A program made the position numbers and the translations under genes. This document shows, one piece after another, positions 53,416 to 61,555 of a stretch of 64,000 bases of DNA. Position 1 is the stretch's first letter. The number at the start of each line of letters is the position of its first letter. The DNA comes from Cyclobacteriaceae bacterium. Lineage in GTDB: Bacteria; Bacteroidota; Bacteroidia; Cytophagales; Cyclobacteriaceae. The stretch is from contig JAIBBC010000001.1 of NCBI GenBank assembly GCA_019694875.1, positions 868,001-932,000 of the forward strand, given 5' to 3'. Under the pieces are notes generated by a model, which worked only from the letters and a program-made list of their open reading frames with translations, was not told the origin of the DNA and did no database searches.

Positions 53416-54528
53416 ATGGATGCCGCAAACAGAGTAATTATTGCCGGTGGTGGCCTCGGGGGGCTAATCGCTGCGATACGACTCAACCGCGCAGGATTTG
53501 CCTGTACGCTTATTGAAAAAAAGCGTTATCCTTTCCATCGCGTTTGCGGAGAGTACATTTCCCATGAAACAACAAGTTTTCTGAAACGCGAGGGGTTGTA
53601 TCCTGAGGCGTTCAATCCACCCCAGATAACAACCCTTCAATTAAGTTCGGTAAGCGGCAAAACGTCCAGCGCGGCACTCGATTTGGGCGGATTCGGTATT
53701 AGCCGGCATACATTCGATCATCATCTCTGCGGGATTGCCGAGAAAGAAGGCGTTAAGGTTTTGAATGATACCGAGATTGAGTCAATCGACTATGGCCATT
53801 CGTTTCAGGTAAAAACGATAAGTCAGTTATTCGAAGCGGATCTTGTTATCGGGGCATTCGGGAAACGGTCGAAGCTTGACATTCAACTCAACAGAAGGTT
53901 CATTAAAGAGCGCTCGCCTTATGTCGGGGTTAAGTATCATGCACGAACCGATCATCCGGACAACCTGATCGCACTTCACAATTTCCGTGGAGGATATTGC
54001 GGTGTAAGCAATGTTGAAGAGGGAAAAACAAATGTGTGTTACCTGACACATCGTGATCACCTGAAAAAAACGGGGGGTATTGAAGCGCTTGAACAAACCG
54101 TTCTGTTTGAAAATCCTTTACTGAAAACCTTATTCACCAACGCAGACTTCCTGTTTGAAAAGCCTGAGGTGATTAACGAAATCTCTTTTCAAACAAAGGA
54201 GCCGGTATTAAATCATGTCTTGATGGTAGGCGATGCTGCAGGGATGATCACACCGCTTTGCGGAAACGGAATGGCAATGGCCATACATTCAGCCAAGATA
54301 CTTACTGATTTGATGATCGAACATAATAATCGTTTACGGGATGATCTCGAAAGAGCGTACTCTGCCGCGTGGCGAAAAGCGTTTTCCAAACGTTTGTGGT
54401 TTGGCAGACAAATTCAACATAACTTGTTTGGAACGGAGGCTGGTTCAAATTTGGCGGTGAGTCTTGCCGTTAATTCACGTTTCATCACCAATACGCTTAT
54501 AAAATTAACGCACGGGAAACCATTCTAA
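53416..54528 (+). CDS. FAD-dependent oxidoreductase of the type III PKS locus
   Basis: This 370-residue flavoprotein is of the geranylgeranyl-reductase/aromatic-hydroxylase type. The dinucleotide fold is VIIAGGGLGGLIAAIRLNRAGF with IEKKRYPFHRVCGEYIS. The second FAD motif is LMVGDAAGMITPLCGNGMAMAIHSAKI, and DLVIGAFGKRSKLD the conserved middle. It may hydroxylate or reduce an aromatic or isoprenoid substrate. It is the first gene of the cluster with UbiA, type III PKS and methyltransferase; by analogy with SrsC of Streptomyces it could oxidise an alkylresorcinol to a quinone, which is inference. Confidence 0.85.
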   Translation: MDAANRVIIAGGGLGGLIAAIRLNRAGFACTLIEKKRYPFHRVCGEYISHETTSFLKREGLYPEAFNPPQITTLQLSSVSGKTSSAALDLGGFGISRHTFDHHLCGIAEKEGVKVLNDTEIESIDYGHSFQVKTISQLFEADLVIGAFGKRSKLDIQLNRRFIKERSPYVGVKYHARTDHPDNLIALHNFRGGYCGVSNVEEGKTNVCYLTHRDHLKKTGGIEALEQTVLFENPLLKTLFTNADFLFEKPEVINEISFQTKEPVLNHVLMVGDAAGMITPLCGNGMAMAIHSAKILTDLMIEHNNRLRDDLERAYSAAWRKAFSKRLWFGRQIQHNLFGTEAGSNLAVSLAVNSRFITNTLIKLTHGKPF

Positions 54529-54531
54529 TGA

Positions 54532-55434
54532 TCACTTATCCGGCAGCAGCACTTGTAACACCTGTGTGTTGTCGAGAAAAAAGTAAATGAAGAAGATATT
54601 CAGACAGGTTGCCGAGATAAAATTCAACAGCATGGTATACCGATGATTTGCGAACGACTCGTCCCGGATCACTTTAATAAACCAGAATAAAAAATATCCA
54701 AGCACCGGTGCCAAGGCGATGAAGAATGCGATCACATACTTCATGTTAAAAAACTCCGTAAAGTAATAGGTGAACAGTGCCGCAGCCAAGGCGAACACCG
54801 TTGCCGTAAAATAGAACGTTCCTTTTATTCCCAGCTTCACGCTGAGTGTTTTATCTCCGCGTTTCATGTCTTCTTCGTGTTGATACACCTGCGTCATCGG
54901 GTAATTAGCCCACAACATCACAGTTGTTAACATCGCAGGAAGCAAAACATGCGGGTGCAGACAGGCTTGAAGCGGAAGATTGTTCACACCCACGTAACAC
55001 ATTAAAAATGTAAATGCACCCTGAAACAAGCCGGCCGCTACCCACCCGGTGACGGGCATTTTCTTTAGGCGGATCATCGGGTGACTGTATGCTTTCGAGA
55101 CAAGTCCGTAAACAAAAAGCATCAGCGCAAACAGGGGGTTGATGAGAAAATACCCCAGCGCCAGCGCGATCAGATCAAAAAGCAGCGATAAATAATACAG
55201 GCCTTTGTCAACTTTTGGCGGGTTTTTAAGGCCTCCAATGCTTTTTTCATCTTTATCGAAATAACTGTTGTATCCGTTACTGGCTGGGTACAGAAATAGA
55301 TGAAGCGTGACGAATACCCATAACAGCCGGGGTTCGCTTAGATTGGGCGAAATGGCTACTGCAAACAGAAAAACAGGCAACAGAAAATATGAGAAGGGTA
55401 TGCGAAGGTGAAGCCAGGAGGAACGTGAAAGCAT
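54532..55434 (-). CDS. UbiA-family membrane protein with altered aspartate motifs
   Basis: The protein is 300 residues from the ATG at 55434 (MLSRSSWLHLRIPFSYFLLP). Upstream ATG 55488 would overlap the opposite start. Eight or nine membrane helices fit the UbiA prenyltransferase fold. The first motif reads SNGYNSYFDKDEKSIGG (N53-G68), where the third aspartate of NDxxDxxxD is K64. The second reads QVYQHEEDMKRGDKTL, where the first aspartate of DxxxD is Q185 and D189 remains. Canonical UbiA needs these to bind magnesium-diphosphate. It might be a divergent prenyltransferase or a non-catalytic relative. It lies on the opposite strand within the PKS locus. Confidence 0.82.
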   Translation of the reverse strand: MLSRSSWLHLRIPFSYFLLPVFLFAVAISPNLSEPRLLWVFVTLHLFLYPASNGYNSYFDKDEKSIGGLKNPPKVDKGLYYLSLLFDLIALALGYFLINPLFALMLFVYGLVSKAYSHPMIRLKKMPVTGWVAAGLFQGAFTFLMCYVGVNNLPLQACLHPHVLLPAMLTTVMLWANYPMTQVYQHEEDMKRGDKTLSVKLGIKGTFYFTATVFALAAALFTYYFTEFFNMKYVIAFFIALAPVLGYFLFWFIKVIRDESFANHRYTMLLNFISATCLNIFFIYFFLDNTQVLQVLLPDK

Positions 55435-55486
55435 GCAGCAACAAAACTGATCTAAATTAAGATATTTTGAGCTATACTTGAACTCC

Positions 55487-56590
55487 ATGAGCTACATTAC
55501 CTCTGTTGGAATAGCCGTTCCGGATAATTGTTTTGATCAGTCGCAAATCGGGAAATTCATGATCAAGGCCATGCAGCTTGATTACGAAAACAGCCGCAAG
55601 CTTCAGGCGATATTCCGGTCGAGCGGTATCGCTCAGCGTTATTCGGTGTTGAAGGACTATGGAAAAGAAAACGACTTCAATTTTTATCCTAATACCTCCG
55701 ACTTTGAACCGTTTCCTTCAACTGAAAAAAGGTTAGCAGAATATCAACAACATGCCATTAAGCTTAGTGTTGCTGCGGTGAATAACTGCGTTGCTAAACT
55801 TTCCGGATTTAATCTTAAAAGTGTAACACATTTAATCGTTGTAAGCTGCACGGGTATGTATGCTCCGGGCCTCGACATTGACCTGGTTCAACAACTTGGA
55901 TTGCGGCACGATGTTCAGCGGCTAAGCATCAACTTCATGGGTTGCTATGCGGCATTTAACGCAATCAAAGCAGGTGATGCTTTCTGCAAAGCAGATGGTG
56001 ATACCACGGTACTGGTAGTATGTGTAGAGTTATGCAGCATTCACTTTCAGAAGCAGGCAAGTGAAGATAATATGCTTGCCAACGCGTTGTTTGCGGATGG
56101 TGCTGCAGCATTGATGATGCAATCCAACGCACGTTCCGGAGCAAACCTCACACCCACTGCATTTCATAATGCACTTTCCTTTACTGCCGAACCACAAATG
56201 GCCTGGCGCGTAGGAAACCTCGGGTTTCAAATGAAACTGACTTCCTATGTTCCTGAGATCATTCAGGGTGGAATCAGAAAACTAACAGAGGAGATGCTGT
56301 TGAAGATTAAAATGAATTTTGCAGACATCAGGCATTTCGCCATACATCCCGGTGGAAAGAAAATTCTTGAGGTTATCGAACAGCAACTTGGCATCTCTCA
56401 TGACGACAACAAACATGCGTACTCGGTCTTAAACCGGTATGGCAATATGTCGTCTGCCACAGTGTTATTTGTGCTGGATCATTTGCTTCATACACTGACT
56501 CCCGAGAACAGTGGAGAGAATGTTTTGAGCTTTGCCTTCGGACCGGGTCTCACGCTTGAAAGTATCTTATTTACGATTCAGTATGCCTGA
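55487..56590 (+). CDS. Type III polyketide synthase (chalcone synthase-like)
   Basis: The enzyme is 367 residues from the ATG at 55487 (MSYITSVGIAVPDNCFDQSQ). A TTG three codons earlier is less likely. The catalytic triad of type III PKS is intact: C153 in SINFMGCYAAFNAIKA, H287 in HFAIHPGGKKIL and N320 in NRYGNMSSATVL. The GFGPG-like loop is FAFGPGLTLE. These enzymes extend an acyl-CoA starter with malonyl-CoA and cyclise to pyrones, resorcinols or phloroglucinols. Starter and product are unknown. It overlaps the methyltransferase gene by 8 bases. Confidence 0.95.
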   Translation: MSYITSVGIAVPDNCFDQSQIGKFMIKAMQLDYENSRKLQAIFRSSGIAQRYSVLKDYGKENDFNFYPNTSDFEPFPSTEKRLAEYQQHAIKLSVAAVNNCVAKLSGFNLKSVTHLIVVSCTGMYAPGLDIDLVQQLGLRHDVQRLSINFMGCYAAFNAIKAGDAFCKADGDTTVLVVCVELCSIHFQKQASEDNMLANALFADGAAALMMQSNARSGANLTPTAFHNALSFTAEPQMAWRVGNLGFQMKLTSYVPEIIQGGIRKLTEEMLLKIKMNFADIRHFAIHPGGKKILEVIEQQLGISHDDNKHAYSVLNRYGNMSSATVLFVLDHLLHTLTPENSGENVLSFAFGPGLTLESILFTIQYA

Positions 56591-57302
56591 TCTCTCAAAA
56601 CGTTCGGAGGCAATTGAAATCATGGACGACCTGAACTGTTCAGGGCCGGTTATTGCGCAAACATTACAGGAACTTGAATTCATTAACAAATGGCTTGGTG
56701 GAAATGCCATTACCTTAAATGGATTAAATAAGGTTCTTGCTACATGCTCAAAGCCGGAGTTGAAAATTGCCGACCTCGGCTGTGGCGGGGGTGACATGTT
56801 GTTGCTGATTAGTCAGCAGCTCAAGAAAAAAAATATCACCGGACAACTAATCGGCATCGATGCTAATCCGAACATCATTGCGTATGCCCGTGAGCACACT
56901 GCGTCCGACAAATCGATCACGTATAAAGCATTAAATATTTTTTCGGAAGAATTTCAACGGGAACGCTTCGACATTGTTTTCGCCACGCTGTTCTTCCATC
57001 ATTTCACACGCGGGCAATTGATCGATCTGTTTACACATCTGAAAAACGTTACATCCTGCGGAATTGTAATAAACGATCTGCATCGGCATTTTCTCGCGTA
57101 CCACTCCATCAAATTGCTGACAAGCCTGTTCTCAAAATCCGATATGGTGAAGAACGATGCGCCTGTTTCGGTGCACCGCGGTTTTTCCCGTGCAGAACTG
57201 AAAGAAATCCTGCATGCTGCCGGCATTACAAACTACACGTTAACGTGGAAGTGGGCTTTTCGGTGGCAGCTCGTTATCCGAACCGAAAATAGTCTGGCAT
57301 AA
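56583..57302 (+). CDS. SAM-dependent methyltransferase of the type III PKS locus
   Basis: The enzyme is 239 residues from the ATG at 56583 (MPDLSKRSEAIEIMDDLNCS), which overlaps the PKS stop by 8 bases. A longer frame upstream is only the PKS gene read out of frame. The SAM motif I is KIADLGCGGGDMLL (62-73), followed by GIDANPNIIAYAREH and FDIVFATLFFHHFTRG. The N-terminal region resembles the methyltransferases paired with type III PKS genes (such as BpsB and SrsB, from memory). It probably methylates the polyketide product. Tight coupling to the PKS supports this. Confidence 0.9.
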   Translation: MPDLSKRSEAIEIMDDLNCSGPVIAQTLQELEFINKWLGGNAITLNGLNKVLATCSKPELKIADLGCGGGDMLLLISQQLKKKNITGQLIGIDANPNIIAYAREHTASDKSITYKALNIFSEEFQRERFDIVFATLFFHHFTRGQLIDLFTHLKNVTSCGIVINDLHRHFLAYHSIKLLTSLFSKSDMVKNDAPVSVHRGFSRAELKEILHAAGITNYTLTWKWAFRWQLVIRTENSLA

Positions 57303-57339
57303 TTTTTCGTAATTTTAGTTCGATTAACCTCCATATATC

Positions 57340-57900
57340 ATGAAATCCATTCTTCGAGTTTCTGTTGTGCTGCTGGCATTAACAGCGTTTGGCTGCGCTT
57401 CAGGCGTGTTAGGCAAAAAAGTCCGAGAGCCATTCCAGGGAAATGCATACGAATCTAATAATCGGTTCTGGCGCGGTACCGGAAAGGGATCAAGCTCGCA
57501 AGACAATATCGCGAGAAGCAAAGCCGACATTGATGCAAAAGCACAATTAGCAGGTCAGGTCAACACTACCATGAAACAGGTAGCTGATCAGTACCTCGGC
57601 CAAACCGAAAACGCACAGGCAGCTGATGTGGCTGATAAATTTCAAAGCCTGGTTCGTCAAATCATGAACACCAGCATTTCCGATCTCCGCAAAATGGGCG
57701 AGGAAAAATATTATAACGAGGAAAAGAAAGAGTATACCGTGTTCATTGCGTATGAGATTAAAAAGAATGCGATGTTGCGTTTCATGAAGAAGCAGGCGAA
57801 GGTTGACCAAACCATCAATGAACGCCAGCGCGACCTGATTGAAAAAATTGTCGATGAAGAAATTAAGAAGGCAGACGCAGCTGATGAAGAGGGTAATTAA
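57340..57900 (+). CDS. LPP20-type lipoprotein
   Basis: This 186-residue protein has a lipoprotein signal (MKSILRVSVVLLALTAFGC, cysteine 19). The mature part is helical and polar: SSSQDNIARSKADIDAKAQLAGQVNTTMKQV resembles the LPP20 pattern in which aligned Ala/Lys-rich helices precede a strand core, and EKKEYTVFIAYEIKKNAMLRFM is the conserved second part. The gene has a TAATTTTA near-consensus -7 box 22 bases upstream. A bidirectional terminator follows 23 bases after the stop. The role is unknown; it is probably an outer-membrane lipoprotein. Confidence 0.8.
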   Translation: MKSILRVSVVLLALTAFGCASGVLGKKVREPFQGNAYESNNRFWRGTGKGSSSQDNIARSKADIDAKAQLAGQVNTTMKQVADQYLGQTENAQAADVADKFQSLVRQIMNTSISDLRKMGEEKYYNEEKKEYTVFIAYEIKKNAMLRFMKKQAKVDQTINERQRDLIEKIVDEEIKKADAADEEGN

Positions 57901-57923
57901 AACCTACATAGATCTTAAAGAAA

Positions 57924-57951
57924 AAGCCTGAGGAGTTCAGGCTTTTTTTAT
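57924..57951. terminator. Bidirectional intrinsic terminator
   Basis: AAGCCTGA (57924-57931) and TCAGGCTT (57937-57944) form an 8-base stem with a GGAGT loop. T runs follow on the plus strand and, as complements of the upstream A run, on the minus strand. It serves both the lipoprotein gene and the convergent P450 gene, whose stop is inside the hairpin (57937). Confidence 0.92.
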
Positions 57952-59253
57952 TTCGAGCATAACCCGATCCGGCCGCAGGGTCACCAGCGGATTAGGTTTG
58001 GGGTGAATTTCGGTTGGATCAATTTCGAATGAATGAATCATCGTTTGTAAAAAAATTGCCATTTCGGCCATGGCAAAGTTATTGCCGATACAGAGCCTCG
58101 GGCCTCCGCCAAATGGATAGAATGCCTTCGGTTTGCGCTTGTCATCGTTCTCTTTCGCAAATCGCTCCGGAATAAAAGAATCCGGTTCCGGCCAATACCG
58201 GGCATCGCGGTGCAATCCATAGTAAAACAAAATAATCACAATTCCTTTCGGATACGTAAATCCATTGTAAGCGTCATCGGTAAGGGCCATACGATCGCTT
58301 ATCCAGGCGGGCGGATACAAACGCATGCTTTCTTTTATCACAGCCGCCAATGCATCATTCGTTGTTGCCTCGTTTACGGTTAACCCTTGTGTTGCTGCTT
58401 TCAGCTTAGTCATTTCGGTTTTATGATTTGCAAGCAAATACAATGTCCAGGAAAGTGCGTTTGCGGTTGTTTCATGACCGGCAATGAGTACAATTAAGAT
58501 TTCGTCAATTACCTGATCTTCATGCATCGGCTCGCCTGTATCTTCATACCGTGCATCCAACAACATATCCAGCAGGTCATTGAATTTTTGACCGCTTTGT
58601 TTTCGGGTATTGATGATGTCCCGAATAATGACCCGTGCATTTCCCGATCGCTGAAGATTCTTTTCTACCTCTCCTGAAAGTTTAAACCACCAGCTTTTGT
58701 ACGGCTGGCGTAAATCCTTGATTACAAAAGCCTGTACTTCATTGATAAAGTCACTCAGCTGATCACGCGTTTCCTGCGGCACTTTTATGTTGAATAGTGA
58801 GTTGATAACGATTTCAAACGCCAGCTTATGCATGTACGGGTAAACGTCTATTCTGCCGGTGGGTAAGGAGGCGAGAAAGTCATCAACCGTTTTTTTGATA
58901 ATGGCATACAGCGCATGAATTTTATCAAGGTGAAAACCGGGTTGAATGAGCCTTCGCTGTTTCAACCAGTAGTCACCATTTACCGTCAAAAGACCTTTCC
59001 CCAAAAAGCGGCCAAGCTCTTCGGTCTGGATGGGCGACTTATGATAATTTTTGTGGTTCGTTCTTAAAACATAATCGATAAATCCTGGGTCTTGCGTAGC
59101 GATCAAACGCCTGGTGCCGAGATCAACCGTATACGTACCGTCAAATTTCTCCATGCTTTCCTCCATGGTGCCGATCGGGTTTTTCACTTGTTTATAGGTT
59201 CTAACAAGCGACTGGAGAAAATTATATCCGGCAGGCAATGCGTAGTTTTTCAC
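57937..59253 (-). CDS. Cytochrome P450
   Basis: This 438-residue soluble P450 starts at GTG. The I-helix oxygen-activation motif is IAGHETTANALSW, the K-helix ExxR is IKESMRLYPPAW, the ERF segment is PERFAKEN, and the heme-binding loop is AFYPFGGGPRLCIGNNFAMAEMAIF with the axial cysteine. It groups with CYP102/CYP4-like bacterial fatty-acid or terpene oxidases. No ferredoxin or reductase lies next to it. It is convergent with the lipoprotein gene and separated from the type III PKS locus by a terminator, so a shared pathway is possible but not shown. Confidence 0.93.
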   Translation of the reverse strand: MKNYALPAGYNFLQSLVRTYKQVKNPIGTMEESMEKFDGTYTVDLGTRRLIATQDPGFIDYVLRTNHKNYHKSPIQTEELGRFLGKGLLTVNGDYWLKQRRLIQPGFHLDKIHALYAIIKKTVDDFLASLPTGRIDVYPYMHKLAFEIVINSLFNIKVPQETRDQLSDFINEVQAFVIKDLRQPYKSWWFKLSGEVEKNLQRSGNARVIIRDIINTRKQSGQKFNDLLDMLLDARYEDTGEPMHEDQVIDEILIVLIAGHETTANALSWTLYLLANHKTEMTKLKAATQGLTVNEATTNDALAAVIKESMRLYPPAWISDRMALTDDAYNGFTYPKGIVIILFYYGLHRDARYWPEPDSFIPERFAKENDDKRKPKAFYPFGGGPRLCIGNNFAMAEMAIFLQTMIHSFEIDPTEIHPKPNPLVTLRPDRVMLEIKKA

Positions 59254-59297
59254 GTGTCAGGGAATTCTATTTGAATATAAACACTTGATTTGGAATT

Positions 59298-59305
59298 TAT
59301 GTTTG
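59298..59305 (+). promoter_or_regulatory. Bacteroidota -7 box for the deoxynucleoside kinase gene
   Basis: TATGTTTG matches TAnnTTTG and ends 32 bases before the ATG at 59338. It lies after the in-frame TTG at 59290, so the shorter gene is correct if this promoter is used. A TTG at 59271-59273 is a weak -33 candidate (24-base spacing). Confidence 0.5.
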
Positions 59306-59337
59306 CGCGTACGGTTCGTGAGGTTAATTTAGCGGTC

Positions 59338-59970
59338 ATGTCTTCGCCTCTCAAGCACATCGCCATTTCAGGCAATATCGGTTCCGGCAAAAGTACGCTG
59401 GCTGAAAAGTTAGCTAAACACTACGGCTGGATTCCGTTGTTTGAGTCGGTTGAGAATAACCCTTACCTCCGGGATTTTTACGAGGACATGAGCCGCTGGG
59501 CTTTTCACTTGCAGGTATATTTTCTCAACAGTCGCTTCCGTCAGATCAACGAAATCCGCAACAACGATAAAACAATTGTGCAGGACCGTACGATTTACGA
59601 AGATGCGCACATCTTCGCTGCCAATCTGCGCAAGAGCGGCCACATCAGCGAGCGCGATTATCAAAGCTATTTCGATGTGTTCAACTCGATGATCGAATTT
59701 GTAAAGCCACCCGATCTGTTGATTTATCTGCGGGCCGATATCCCGAAACTCGTTAAGCAGATTGAAAAACGTGGCCGCGATTTTGAATACGCTATTCGCA
59801 TCGATTATTTAAAAAATCTGAACGAACATTACGAAACGTGGATCAGCAACTACACGCAGGGGAAGTTGTTAATCATTGATGTGAACAAGCTTGATTTTGT
59901 TGAGCGTGTGGAAGACTTCGCGTATGTGATCAGCCAGGTTGATTATGAGTTGAACAACCTGTTCAGCTAA
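59338..59970 (+). CDS. Deoxynucleoside kinase
   Basis: The enzyme is 210 residues from the ATG at 59338 (MSSPLKHIAISGNIGSGKST). It has the P-loop ISGNIGSGKST, the substrate-side VENNPYLRDFYEDMSRWAFHLQ, the DRTIYEDAHIFA motif with the catalytic acidic residue and arginine, and the LID-region arginines in KQIEKRGRDFEYAI. It phosphorylates deoxyadenosine, deoxyguanosine or deoxycytidine for salvage. Substrate choice is not determinable. It converges on the GH3 gene with 8 bases of overlap. Confidence 0.93.
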   Translation: MSSPLKHIAISGNIGSGKSTLAEKLAKHYGWIPLFESVENNPYLRDFYEDMSRWAFHLQVYFLNSRFRQINEIRNNDKTIVQDRTIYEDAHIFAANLRKSGHISERDYQSYFDVFNSMIEFVKPPDLLIYLRADIPKLVKQIEKRGRDFEYAIRIDYLKNLNEHYETWISNYTQGKLLIIDVNKLDFVERVEDFAYVISQVDYELNNLFS

Positions 59971-61498
59971 CCGGGTTCGTTACTTTAATCATTTCCAGAA
60001 TGTCATCCAGGTATTCGCGTGAATTAGACAATCGCGGAACTTTGTTCTGACCTCCCAGTTTACCGCGCTTCTTCATCCATTCGTAAAAAGTCCCTTCTTC
60101 AGCAGCATGAACAACGGGTTTCACAAGGGCCAGATCTTTTTCACGCTTGGCGTCATAGTCTGAATTGATGCTTCGCAACGTGTCGTCCAGCGTATCAACA
60201 AATTTTTTATGACTACCCGGCTTCTTAGCAAACTCGATCAGCCATTCATGACCTCCGCGTTTCCCCTGATCGATGTAAACCGGTGCTGCAGTAAAGTTGC
60301 TCATTACTGCTCCGGTCGCCTCGCAGGCTTTAGTGATTGCCATTTCTGCATTCTCGACAATTACTTCTTCACCAAATGCATTGATAAAATGTTTTGTTCG
60401 CCCGGAGATTTTTATGCGATAGGGAAGGATCGATGTAAACTTAACCGTATCACCAATGTTATAACGCCAAAGGCCTGCGTTGGTGCTGATAATCATGGCG
60501 TAGTTTTTCCCAATCTCAACTTCACTTAACTGAACGGCCTTCGGATTTTCAGCTTCAAGTTCTTCTACCGGAAGGAATTCATAATAGATTCCATAATCGA
60601 GCATCAACAATAACTCTTCGGAGTCGCGCTGATCCTGAATACCAAAAAAACCCTCGCTTGCATTGTAAGTTTCCCAATAGTTCATGCTCTTTTTGGGAAT
60701 CAGTTTTTTAAAGAGATTGCGATACGGGCCAAACGCAACCGCTCCATGGAAGAATACCTCCAGGTTAGGCCACACTTCCGTGATATTTTTCCTGCCTTGC
60801 GCTTCAACAATTTTTTGAATGAGCAGAATCGTCCAGGTAGGCACTCCGGCAATGCTCGTAACATTCACACTTGCTGTTTCGAGTGCCATCTTTTCGATCT
60901 TCTCCTCCCAGTTGTTCATCAAAGCCGTATCCAGACTTGGCGTGCGAATGAATTCCGCCCACTCAGGAAGGTTTTGCATGATTACAGCCGATACATCTCC
61001 ATAGTATGATGTAGCAGATGAGTCGTATTCGTTAAGCTGGTAGCTGCCACCCACTCCCAAACTTCTGCCGTCAAATATTTTCGTTTCAGGATGTGTGTTC
61101 ACATAAATCGACAGCATGTCTTTGCCGCCCTTGAAGTGACAATCCTCAAGTGCTTCCGGTGAAACCGGAATAAACTTGCTTCGTGCATTGGTTGTACCGG
61201 ACGACTTTGAAAACCACTTTATTTCTGAAGGCCAAAGAATGTTCTGCTCGCCCCGCATGAGCCGTTCGATGTATGGGAACATGTCTTCGTACGAGGAAAT
61301 TGGAACGCGTTCCGCAAACTGTTCGTAAGTTGAGATTGAATCAAAATCATATTTTCGGCCAAATTCAGTTCCTTTTGCAGTTTTTAGCAGCTTCTGCAAA
61401 AGCTCATCCTGCACGTCATGCGGGTATTTCATGAACAGCTCGATCTGGTGGATCCGCTTTTTCATTACCCAGGTGAGGATGGAATTGATTAAACCCAT
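59963..61498 (-). CDS. GH3-family acyl-adenylate-forming protein
   Basis: The protein is 511 residues from the ATG at 61498 (MGLINSILTWVMKKRIHQIE). An alternative start 24 bases upstream sits in the palindrome region. It is homologous to plant GH3 amido synthetases, with the ATP motifs WFSKSSGTTNARSKFIPVSP (P-loop-like A3), NYWETYNASEGFFGIQD (A5) and LWRYNIGDTVKFTSILPYRIKISGRTKHFINAFGEEV (A7-A8). Bacterial GH3 proteins are common in Bacteroidota and mostly uncharacterised. The carboxylate and amine it couples are unknown. It follows lptB. Confidence 0.93.
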   Translation of the reverse strand: MGLINSILTWVMKKRIHQIELFMKYPHDVQDELLQKLLKTAKGTEFGRKYDFDSISTYEQFAERVPISSYEDMFPYIERLMRGEQNILWPSEIKWFSKSSGTTNARSKFIPVSPEALEDCHFKGGKDMLSIYVNTHPETKIFDGRSLGVGGSYQLNEYDSSATSYYGDVSAVIMQNLPEWAEFIRTPSLDTALMNNWEEKIEKMALETASVNVTSIAGVPTWTILLIQKIVEAQGRKNITEVWPNLEVFFHGAVAFGPYRNLFKKLIPKKSMNYWETYNASEGFFGIQDQRDSEELLLMLDYGIYYEFLPVEELEAENPKAVQLSEVEIGKNYAMIISTNAGLWRYNIGDTVKFTSILPYRIKISGRTKHFINAFGEEVIVENAEMAITKACEATGAVMSNFTAAPVYIDQGKRGGHEWLIEFAKKPGSHKKFVDTLDDTLRSINSDYDAKREKDLALVKPVVHAAEEGTFYEWMKKRGKLGGQNKVPRLSNSREYLDDILEMIKVTNPVS

Positions 61499-61510
61499 AA
61501 CGAACGAACA

Positions 61511-61530
61511 TCCAAAATACAAATTTTGGA
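61511..61530. repeat. 20-base perfect palindrome upstream of GH3
   Basis: TCCAAAAT-ACAA-ATTTTGGA has 8-base arms and a 4-base centre, 12 bases ahead of the GH3 ATG and 25 bases after the lptB stop. It could be an operator or a weak hairpin without a T run. No regulator is suggested by the neighbours. Confidence 0.55.
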
Positions 61531-61555
61531 TAAGAATGGAGCCTGCGTGTACCTT

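Noticed and set aside
56532-56582. N-terminal extension of the methyltransferase
   Set aside because: It lies inside the PKS gene in another frame; the methyltransferase begins at MPDLSKRSEA (56583).
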